In this document: in pieces, positions 7,651-14,121 of the stretch
How the letters are laid out: every line of letters begins with the position of its first letter
Position numbering within the stretch: position 1 is the first letter of the stretch
Source: Streptomyces calvus
Lineage (GTDB): Bacteria; Actinomycetota; Actinomycetes; Streptomycetales; Streptomycetaceae
DNA length: 64,000 bases
Direction of reading: 5' to 3'
Assembly: GCF_006782915.1 (NCBI RefSeq)
Contig: NZ_VCNP01000043.1
Coordinates: forward strand, 248,001-312,000
Program-made: the position numbers and the translations under genes
Notes under the pieces: model-generated
Told to the model about the DNA's origin: nothing
The model's database searches: none
Seen by the model: the letters and a program-made list of their open reading frames with translations, nothing else

Positions 7651-8532
7651 TCACCACACTGTCACCGCCAGTCGTGCCGTGGCTCCCGCGCCGGCCAGAC
7701 CGGCCGCGGTGGAACGCGGCACCGACAGCACCAGCAGGGCCCCGCCGTCGCCCGCGCCGTCCGTCGGTTCCGGCACCTCGGTCACCCGCGCACCGCGCGC
7801 GACCACACGGGCCTCGGACCCGGACGCCGTCTCCTCGGCGGCGATCACATCCACCCGGTCGCCCGGCCGCAGCAGCCGGACCGTGGCGGCGTCGGCGATG
7901 CGCACGGCCGCCGTGACCGTCGCGCCGCCCGCGCGCCGCGCCCGTACCGGACGGTCCCCGGCGGACGCGGAGTCCGCGCGGGCGGCGGGGGAGCCGTCGG
8001 GATGACCGCGGGAGCGGTCCGCCTCCCGCGGTCCCGCGGCCACGAGCGCCGCCGCCGTGACCGCGAGGCCGACCGCCATGGCCCGCCTGCGGTGCCGGAC
8101 GAGCCGGACCGGGAGCGGCAGTGCGCCGCGCACCCGCACCGGCGCGAAGTGCGGCACCTCGCACGGAGCGGGCACATCGGTGCCGGGCGGGCGGGGACCG
8201 GACGAGGAACGGTGACCGGCAGACGGGCGGGAACCGGCGGACGGGTGGTGACCGGCGGGTGAGTGGTGACCGGCAGGGGAGCCGGGGCCGGTGCGGGGAG
8301 GGGAAGGGGGTGACGAGGGGGAGGGGGACAGGGGGGTCCGGAGCGACGTGGGCGCCCGGAGGGCGGAGGGACGCCGGGAGGCGGAGGGCGGACCGGGCGC
8401 GTAACCGGATGGAGAAGCGGACGCGGACGGTGAGGAGGGATGGGACGGTGAGGAGGGATGGGACGGTGAGGAGGGATGGGACGGCGAGGAGTGACCGGAC
8501 GGCGAGGAGTGACGGGACGGAGGGAACGCCAT
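7651..8532 (-). CDS. SAF-domain membrane protein (CpaB/RcpC-like) with a repeat-expanded N terminus
   Basis: About 293 residues. The N-terminal 130 residues are Pro/Ser/Arg-rich; a short membrane helix (RAMAVGLAVTAAALVAAG) precedes a SAF domain (about 190-290: GGATVTAAVRIADAATVRLLRPGDRVDVIAAEE ... LVLSVPRSTAAGLAGAGATARLAVTVW). SAF proteins of this type resemble Flp-pilus assembly factors, but no pilus genes are nearby, so the role is unknown. The start is uncertain: ATG 8532 lacks a ribosome site and in-frame GTG codons lie just upstream. Five perfect or near-perfect 18 bp repeats (8426-8515) encode S-H-P-S-S-P units. Confidence 0.65.
   Translation of the reverse strand: MAFPPSRHSSPSGHSSPSHPSSPSHPSSPSHPSSPSASASPSGYAPGPPSASRRPSALRAPTSLRTPLSPSPSSPPSPPRTGPGSPAGHHSPAGHHPSAGSRPSAGHRSSSGPRPPGTDVPAPCEVPHFAPVRVRGALPLPVRLVRHRRRAMAVGLAVTAAALVAAGPREADRSRGHPDGSPAARADSASAGDRPVRARRAGGATVTAAVRIADAATVRLLRPGDRVDVIAAEETASGSEARVVARGARVTEVPEPTDGAGDGGALLVLSVPRSTAAGLAGAGATARLAVTVW
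8426..8515 (-). repeat. Five 18 bp tandem repeats inside the SAF-protein gene
   Basis: The first three copies (8426-8479) are identical GACGGTGAGGAGGGATGG units; the next two diverge (GACGGCGAGGAGTGACCG type). On the minus strand they encode a hexapeptide repeat (S-H-P-S-S-P) near the N terminus of the SAF-domain protein. Confidence 0.85.
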
Positions 8533-8675
8533 CTGTCGGGACACGGAGACCACCACCTGTGACGAGGGATCGGCTTGCGAGTCCCACGATCGGGGCTTCC
8601 GCTGACGCCCGTTGGGCCCTGTGCACGCACCAGCAGCCTGTGGAAAACTCCGCCACCCGAACGAGCGGCTCCGCA

Positions 8676-8990
8676 GCACCGTCCTCCCGAGCCGTCCTCC
8701 CCGAGCCGTCCCTCCCGAGCCCCCCGTGCCGTCCTTCCCGCACCCACGGCCCTCCACGGCACCCCAGGTTTCTTTACGGCTCCCCGACGGTCCTCTCCGG
8801 CCCCCGACAGCCTTCTCCGCGTCCCGACGGCCGCCTCTCTGGCGTCCCGACGGCCGCCTTTCCGGCGTCTCCGGCGTCCGGACGGTCGGTCTCTCCGGCC
8901 TTTCCGCATCCCGACGGGCGGCCTCTCCGGCGTCCCTGCGGGCGGCCTCTCCGGCGGCCCGACGGTCCTCTACCGCGCCCCGCCCTCCCC
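8676..8990. repeat. GC-rich degenerate repeats in a gene-free stretch
   Basis: Between the SAF-protein start and the MTA phosphorylase stop there is no convincing gene. Three ~14 bp copies of CCGTCCTCCCGAG sit at about 8680-8722, and then a longer series of ~24 bp units (GTCCCGACGGCCGCCTCTCTGGC-like) runs from about 8776 to 8990. Long ORFs through the stretch are low-complexity shadows. Confidence 0.65.
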
Positions 8991-8992
8991 TA

Positions 8993-9835
8993 CTACGGCA
9001 GCGCGAACCCCGGATCCATGCCTCCCAGCGCCGAGGTGCACAGGCAGTCGCGTTCCGCCGTCGCCGGGAGTGCGGCCACCGCGTCGAAGAGCACTCCGCG
9101 GAGCCGGTCCACGTTCTCGGCGAACACCCGCAGCACCTCGTCGTGGGAGACGCCCTCGCCGGTCTCCGCGCCGGCGTCGAGGTCGGTCACCAGGGTCAGC
9201 GAGGTGTAGCAGAGCTCCAGCTCCCGGGCGAGCACCGCCTCGGGGTGACCGGTCATGCCGACCACCGACCAGCCCTGCGCCTGGTGCCACAACGATTCCG
9301 CACGGGTGGAGAAGCGCGGCCCCTCCACCACGACCAGCGTGCCGCCGTCCACCGGCTCCCAGTCCCGCCCGCGCGCCGCCTTCAGCGCGGCCGCCCGCCC
9401 GGTGGGGCAGTAGGGGTCGGCCAGCGACACGTGGACGACGTTCGGCATCGTGCCGTCGGGCAGCGGCACCCCGTCGTAGTACGTCCCCACCCGGGACTTC
9501 GTGCGGTCCACGAGCTGGTCCGGCACCAGCAGCGTGCCCGGCCCGTACTCGGGCCGCAGTCCGCCCACCGCGCACGGCCCGAGCACCTGGCGCGCGCCGA
9601 CCGACCGCAGCGCCCACAGGTTGGCCCGGTAGTTGATGCGGTGCGGCGGCAGATGGTGGCCGCGTCCGTGCCGGGGCAGGAAGGCCACCCGCCGTCCCGC
9701 CACCTCGCCGAGGAAGACGGAGTCGCTGGGCGCCCCGTAGGGGGTGTCCACCTGGACCTCGGTCACGTCGTCGAGGAACGAATAGAAACCGGAGCCGCCG
9801 ATCACGCCGATCTCGGCCTGCGCAGTGTTCGCCAT
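8993..9835 (-). CDS. mtnP: S-methyl-5'-thioadenosine phosphorylase
   Basis: A purine nucleoside phosphorylase-fold enzyme (280 residues) that phosphorolyses methylthioadenosine to adenine and 5-methylthioribose-1-phosphate in methionine salvage. Motifs are clear: EIGVIGGSGFYSF (phosphate-binding GGSG), LPRHGRGHHLPPHRINYRANLWAL (the family HG.GH...P..INYRAN signature), VEGPRFSTRAES and MTGHPEAVLARELELCY. ATG 9835 was chosen over 9844 (MRSM) because MANTAQAEIGVIGGSG fits the family N terminus. It lies downstream of ruc on the same strand, separated by a hairpin. Confidence 0.93.
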   Translation of the reverse strand: MANTAQAEIGVIGGSGFYSFLDDVTEVQVDTPYGAPSDSVFLGEVAGRRVAFLPRHGRGHHLPPHRINYRANLWALRSVGARQVLGPCAVGGLRPEYGPGTLLVPDQLVDRTKSRVGTYYDGVPLPDGTMPNVVHVSLADPYCPTGRAAALKAARGRDWEPVDGGTLVVVEGPRFSTRAESLWHQAQGWSVVGMTGHPEAVLARELELCYTSLTLVTDLDAGAETGEGVSHDEVLRVFAENVDRLRGVLFDAVAALPATAERDCLCTSALGGMDPGFALP

Positions 9836-9870
9836 GCTCCGCACCCTAACGGCACCCGGAAACGCCGAAG

Positions 9871-9896
9871 ACCCCGTCGTCGGTGGACGACAGGGT
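9871..9896 (-). terminator. Hairpin downstream of ruc
   Basis: ACCCCGTCGTC / GACGACAGGGT pair around a GGTG loop with one internal mismatch, 18 nt after the ruc stop and just before the mtnP start. It probably ends or attenuates ruc transcription. Confidence 0.65.
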
Positions 9897-9913
9897 CCCG
9901 TGCGAAGTGGGCC

Positions 9914-10246
9914 CTACGCGGCGGTGGTGCTGGTGGAGCTGCTCGAACCGGAGGAGCCGGACGACGAGCCCGAGCCCGATCCCGAGCCTGATCCCGAGTC
10001 CGAGGAGGTGGAGGAGCTCGTCGAGGACGACCCGGAGGACTTGGCCGCCGGGGAGCTGCTGGACGAGGAGCCGCGGCTGTCGTTGCGGTAGAAGCCGGAG
10101 CCCTTGAAGACGATGCCGACCGCCGAGAACACCTTCTTCAGGCGTCCCTTGCACTGGGGGCATTCGGTCAGGGCGTCGTCGGTGAACTTCTGCACCGCCT
10201 CGAGGCCCTCGCCGCACTCGGTGCACTGGTACTGGTAGGTGGGCAC
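9914..10246 (-). CDS. ruc: FmdB-type zinc-ribbon protein, likely Ruc redox-regulated chaperone
   Basis: A 110-residue protein: an N-terminal FmdB zinc ribbon (about 1-55; MPTYQYQCTECGEG and CPQCKGRLKKVFSAVGIVFKGSGFY, the four Cys binding zinc) followed by a disordered Ser/Gly tail. In M. tuberculosis the homologue in the same gene neighbourhood (Rv0991c, Ruc) is a heat-induced, redox-regulated chaperone with an unstructured C terminus. GTG start 10246 has a strong AGGAGG (10253-10258 on the minus strand). A CIRCE-like operator immediately upstream supports HrcA heat-shock control. Chaperone function is inferred from the homologue. Confidence 0.85.
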   Translation of the reverse strand: MPTYQYQCTECGEGLEAVQKFTDDALTECPQCKGRLKKVFSAVGIVFKGSGFYRNDSRGSSSSSSPAAKSSGSSSTSSSTSSDSGSGSGSGSGSSSGSSGSSSSTSTTAA

Positions 10247-10256
10247 TGTCTTCCTC

Positions 10257-10283
10257 CTGGCACTCTCACTCGATGAGTGCTAA
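10257..10283 (-). promoter_or_regulatory. CIRCE-like HrcA operator upstream of ruc
   Basis: Read on the minus strand: TTAGCACTC, 9 nt spacer, GAGTGCCAG. The CIRCE consensus is TTAGCACTC-N9-GAGTGCTAA, so 16 of 18 arm bases match and the spacer is exact. It directly abuts the ruc ribosome site, a usual place for CIRCE. Confidence 0.8.
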
Positions 10284-10313
10284 CGACGGTCCATAGTGAC
10301 GTATTCCGAGGAA

Positions 10314-11603
10314 TCAGTCCACTGCGACGGGCTCGCGGTGACCCACGCCACGCGCCACGGTGCGTCCGCGCGCGTCCGGCACCAGCCGGGAGCGCAGCGC
10401 CAACAGAGTCCCGAGGGCGAGGACGGTACCGGCCATCGGCACCAGGAATCCGGCGCCGTCCCAGAGGCGGTCCTCCAGTTGTCCGGCGGCGGTGACGGCC
10501 GCGGCCTGGCCGAGCGCGACGGCGCCGGTGAGCCAGGTGAAGGCCTCGGTGCGGGCGCCGGCCGGGACCAGGCTCTCCACCAGGGTGTAGCCGGTGATCA
10601 GGGCCGGTGCGATGCACATGCCGACCAGCAGGCCGAGTCCGGCCAGGAGCAGCGCCGACTCGGCCGTCCACAGGGCGGAGGCGGTCAGCGCGAGCGCCGT
10701 GTAACCGACGAGCAGGCGCCGCTGCGGGGCGGCCTTCCAGGCGATCGCCCCGCAGGCGATGCCGGAGAGCATGTTGCCCGCGGCGAAGACGCCGTAGAGG
10801 ACGCCGTTCAGGCCGGGTTCGCCGATGGACTCGGAGAACGCGGCCAGCGAGACCTGCATGCCGCCGAAGACGGCCCCGATGCCCAGGAACGTCACGATCA
10901 GCACGCGCACACCGGGGACGCGCAGCGCGGAGACGTGCTCCACGCGCGCGTGCCCGCCGCCGCGTCCCGGCCGGGGCTGCGTGGCCTTCTGCGCGGCGAA
11001 CAGCAGTCCGCCGACCAGCGTGAGCGCCGCCTCGGTGACCAGTCCGGCGGCCGGGTCGACGGCCGTGCACAGGGCCGTGGCCAGCAGCGGTCCGACGACG
11101 AAGGTGAGTTCGTCGGTGACGGACTCGAAGGCCGCCGCGGTGGTCATCAGCGGGGAGCCCTTGAGCTTCACGCCCCAGCGGGCGCGCACCATGGGCCCGA
11201 TCTGCGGCACCGAGGCGCCCGTGGGCACGGCGGCGGCGAACAGCGCCCACAGGGGTGCGTCGGTCAGTGCCAGCGCGGTGAGCGCCAGCCCGGACAGGGT
11301 GTGCGCCAGGACGCCGGGCACCAGGACGGCACGCTGCCCGTGCCGGTCGGCGAGGCGGCCGCTGTAGGGCGCGAACACTGCCATGGAGACACCGGTGACG
11401 GCGGCGACGGCACCGGCCGCGCCGTACGAGCCGGTGGTGTGCTGGACCAGCAGCACGATGGAGATGGTGAGCATCGCGAACGGCTGGCGTGCCGCGAAGC
11501 CGGGGAGCAGGAACGTCCAGGCGCCGCGGGTGCGCAGCAGCCGGCCGTATCCCGGGCGGGAGGCGGCCGGCGAGTCCTTCGACGTGGTGACCGTGGATGC
11601 CAC
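10314..11603 (-). CDS. MFS transporter, putative exporter
   Basis: A 12-helix major facilitator of 429 residues. Motif A-like loop APYSGRLADRHGQRAVLVPG follows helix 2; hydrophobic segments alternate to the end (final one TVLALGTLLALRSRLVP). It resembles drug or metabolite exporters, but the substrate cannot be read. GTG 11603 (ASTVTTSK) was preferred over the longer ORF because AAAGG lies about 9 nt upstream and because a palindromic operator (11618-11632) would otherwise fall inside the coding region. Confidence 0.8.
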   Translation of the reverse strand: MASTVTTSKDSPAASRPGYGRLLRTRGAWTFLLPGFAARQPFAMLTISIVLLVQHTTGSYGAAGAVAAVTGVSMAVFAPYSGRLADRHGQRAVLVPGVLAHTLSGLALTALALTDAPLWALFAAAVPTGASVPQIGPMVRARWGVKLKGSPLMTTAAAFESVTDELTFVVGPLLATALCTAVDPAAGLVTEAALTLVGGLLFAAQKATQPRPGRGGGHARVEHVSALRVPGVRVLIVTFLGIGAVFGGMQVSLAAFSESIGEPGLNGVLYGVFAAGNMLSGIACGAIAWKAAPQRRLLVGYTALALTASALWTAESALLLAGLGLLVGMCIAPALITGYTLVESLVPAGARTEAFTWLTGAVALGQAAAVTAAGQLEDRLWDGAGFLVPMAGTVLALGTLLALRSRLVPDARGRTVARGVGHREPVAVD

Positions 11604-11617
11604 GGCCCGTGCCTTTC

Positions 11618-11632
11618 TGCTACCTGGTAGCA
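11618..11632 (-). promoter_or_regulatory. Palindromic operator candidate upstream of the MFS gene
   Basis: TGCTACC-T-GGTAGCA is a perfect 7+1+7 palindrome 15 nt before the GTG start. Such short palindromes in the 5' leader of an exporter gene usually bind a TetR/MarR/GntR repressor; none is adjacent here. Confidence 0.5.
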
Positions 11633-11859
11633 CCGTCCGCGCGGTGTCGTGCGGGCGTGCCGAGAGCTGTCCTCTTGCGCTGACTGCGGTGGATACCGGC
11701 GCCACAGCTCAGGGCGTCCCGGCCGCCATACGGTCGCGCCAGCTCTGCGTCAGGCAGAGTTGGTTCGATCTGGTGGTTCGTGTGCATCGTACAGGGATCG
11801 ATGCCATATGGGCTGTGAGAAGGGCCCCACCCCGGCGGCGGCCGCGCCCTCCGCACCGA

Positions 11860-12330
11860 GGCCCTCGCGATCCGGGCCGTACCAGACGAGCCGACGGCCC
11901 CATGCCTCGCGATCCGGTCCCGTGCCAGGCGGGCGGACGGGCTCAGGCCTCGCGATCCGGTCCCGTGCCAGGCAGGCGGACGGGCCCAACCCGTCGCGCC
12001 CCGGCCCGTGCAAGGCGAGCCGACCGACCCAGGCCCGACCGCCCCAGGCCCGACCGCCCCAGCCCCAACCGCCTCAGGCCCGACCGCCTCAGGCCCGACC
12101 GCCTCAGGCCCGACCGCCCCAGGCCCGACCGGCCCAGCCCGGGCGGTCCAGGCAGGCCGCCCGACCGGTCCAGGCCCTGGCGATCCGGTCCCGTGCGAGC
12201 CCGCGGCCCTCCTGCACGCCGGGACCGTCCGGGCCGGGCGGGCCCTGTGCCCCGCACCCGTGCCGGGCGGGCCGGCGGGCCCAGGCCCTGCGACCCGGCC
12301 CCGCGCAAGGCTGGCTCCCTGCGCGCGGGG
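11860..12330. repeat. Repeat-filled intergenic region, including a 15 bp minisatellite
   Basis: No convincing gene lies between 11,640 and 12,348. At 12029-12133 there are seven 15 bp units (CCAGGCCCGACCGCC and variants TCAGG..., CCAGCCCCAACCGCC). Around them at about 11,867, 11,908, 11,950 and 12,180 a longer dispersed unit recurs, with core GCGATCCGGTCCCGTGC. The stretch sits between the MFS gene's 5' end and the antiporter's 3' end. Confidence 0.75.
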
Positions 12331-12348
12331 CCGTGCCGGGTGTCGCGT

Positions 12349-13884
12349 TCACGTTCCGTTCTGTGTTCCGTCGGTGCCCAGCCAGCCGGCCAGCTTGCCG
12401 CCGCGGCCCACCGCGCGCAGCCGCCGCTCGGCGGCGTCCCGCACCGGGTCGGTGGCGACGACGAGGAGTTCGTCGCCGCGCCGCAGCACCGTCGTCGGCA
12501 GTGGCACGAAGGAGGTCCCCTCCCGCACGACGAGGGTGACGGCCGCGCCGGCGGGCAGCCGCAGCTCGGCGACCTCCACGCCGTGCATCCTCGACCCGGC
12601 CGGGATGGCGACCGACAGCAGATGGCCGCGCAGCCGCTCCAGGGGCGCCGACTCGATACCGAGGTCGGCGGCCTCGGCGTCCTTGCCCAGCCGCAGCTTG
12701 CGCGCCAGCCAGGGCAGCGTCGGCCCCTGGACGAGGGTGTAGACGACGACCAGGACGAAGACGATGTTGAAGATCTTCTCGCTGGACTCGACGCCCTGCA
12801 CCATGGGGATCGTCGCCAGGATGATGGGCACGGCGCCGCGCAGCCCGGCCCACGACATCAGCGTCTGCTCCTGCCACGGCACCCGGAACGGCAGCAGGCT
12901 CACCACCACGCTCAGCGGCCGGGCCACCATGGTCAGCGCCAGCCCGATGACCAGGGCGGGCACGATGTCGTCGCCGAGTTCGTGCGGCGTGACCAGCAGG
13001 CCGAGCAGGACGAACATGCCGATCTGCGCGATCCAGCCGAGCCCTTCGGCGAATCCGCGGGTGGCCGGCCAGTGCGGCAGCCTGGCGTTGCCCAGCACCA
13101 TCGAGGCGAGGTAGACGGCGAGGAAGCCGCTGCCGTGAGCGATGGCGCCCGCCGCGTAGGCGGCCACGGCGATGGCCATCACGGCGATCGGGTAGAGGCC
13201 GGAGGCGGGCAGCGCCACGTGCCTGAGGCCCCAGGCGCCCAGCCAGCCGACCGCGAGTCCGACGGCGGCGCCGATGGCCAGCTCCAGCGCTATCTCGCCG
13301 ATCAGCACGTACCAGTGCTCGACCGGTCCGGCCGTGGAGAAGGAGACCACCAGGATGACGACGGGTGCGTCGTTGAAGCCGGACTCGGCCTCCAGGGTGC
13401 CGGTCACGCGCGCGGGCAGGGGTATTTTCCGCAGCACCGAGAAGACGGCCGCGGCGTCGGTCGAGGAGACGACCGCGCCGATGATGAGCGCCTGCCGCCA
13501 CTCCAGCCCGACCAGGAAGTGCGCGGCCGACGCCGTGACGCCGACGCTCACCGCGACGCCGGCCACGGCGAGCGCGGACGCGGCGGGCAGGGCCGGTTTC
13601 ACCTCCGCCCACTTGGTGCCCAGTCCACCCTCGGCCAGGATCACGACCAGGGCCGCGTACCCGATGACCTGTGTCAGCTCGGCGTTGTCGAAGTGGATGT
13701 CGCCGATGCCGTCCTGGCCCATGGCGATGCCGATGCCCAGGTAGACGAGCAGGCTGGGGAGCCCGCTGCGCGAGGAGATCCGGACCGCTGCGACGGCGAC
13801 GAGCAGGACGATCGAGCAGACGAGCAGGAGCTGGTTGAGGTGGTGGACAGTCAGCGGCCGTTCCCTTCCCTGACTCAGGCGCAC
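12349..13884 (-). CDS. K+(Na+)/H+ antiporter, CPA1 family with TrkA-C domain
   Basis: A membrane antiporter (511 residues) with about 12 helices from residue 13 to 400. It includes AGLRGAVPIILATIP and the conserved VVSSTDAAAVFSVLR and ESGFNDAPVVILV signatures of NhaP/CvrA-type exchangers, then a C-terminal RCK_C/TrkA-C regulatory domain (about 425-490; GVEVAELRLPAGAAVTLVVREG ... RRGDELLVVA). GTG 13884 is the longest start, but a CTG at 13854 (LTVHHLNQLLLV) follows AGGGAAGGG at ideal distance and matches usual family N termini, so the true start may be that rare codon. Confidence 0.88.
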   Translation of the reverse strand: MRLSQGRERPLTVHHLNQLLLVCSIVLLVAVAAVRISSRSGLPSLLVYLGIGIAMGQDGIGDIHFDNAELTQVIGYAALVVILAEGGLGTKWAEVKPALPAASALAVAGVAVSVGVTASAAHFLVGLEWRQALIIGAVVSSTDAAAVFSVLRKIPLPARVTGTLEAESGFNDAPVVILVVSFSTAGPVEHWYVLIGEIALELAIGAAVGLAVGWLGAWGLRHVALPASGLYPIAVMAIAVAAYAAGAIAHGSGFLAVYLASMVLGNARLPHWPATRGFAEGLGWIAQIGMFVLLGLLVTPHELGDDIVPALVIGLALTMVARPLSVVVSLLPFRVPWQEQTLMSWAGLRGAVPIILATIPMVQGVESSEKIFNIVFVLVVVYTLVQGPTLPWLARKLRLGKDAEAADLGIESAPLERLRGHLLSVAIPAGSRMHGVEVAELRLPAGAAVTLVVREGTSFVPLPTTVLRRGDELLVVATDPVRDAAERRLRAVGRGGKLAGWLGTDGTQNGT

Positions 13885-13889
13885 TCGCG

Positions 13890-13901
13890 CGTGAGCTCAC
13901 G
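13890..13901. promoter_or_regulatory. Perfect palindrome upstream of the antiporter gene
   Basis: CGTGAGCTCACG is a 12 bp perfect palindrome just before the candidate GTG start (or 36 nt before the CTG start). It could be an operator; no regulator is assigned. Confidence 0.3.
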
Positions 13902-14121
13902 TACATCGCTTGCGATCCACCGCTTTCGCGGCAAACTACTTCGTTACCTTACCTAACTCTTGACGCTTTCTTGACGCGGTTCGCGGCAAGATCGAACGGC
14001 CGTCCGGGCTGGTTCCCGACTCCGCGTCAAGTGCCACGGGCCCCTGCGCCTATCGTTGCTCCAGCGCTCAGTTAAAAGCACAGCCCGACCTGCCGCTCGC
14101 GTTAGGACAGCAAGGACAGCG

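Noticed and set aside
12029..12133. CRISPR array
   Set aside because: Fifteen-bp direct repeats without spacers.
13955..13980. IdeR/DmdR iron box (TTAGGTAAGG on the minus strand)
   Set aside because: Only the first half-site fits the consensus; the second half is missing.
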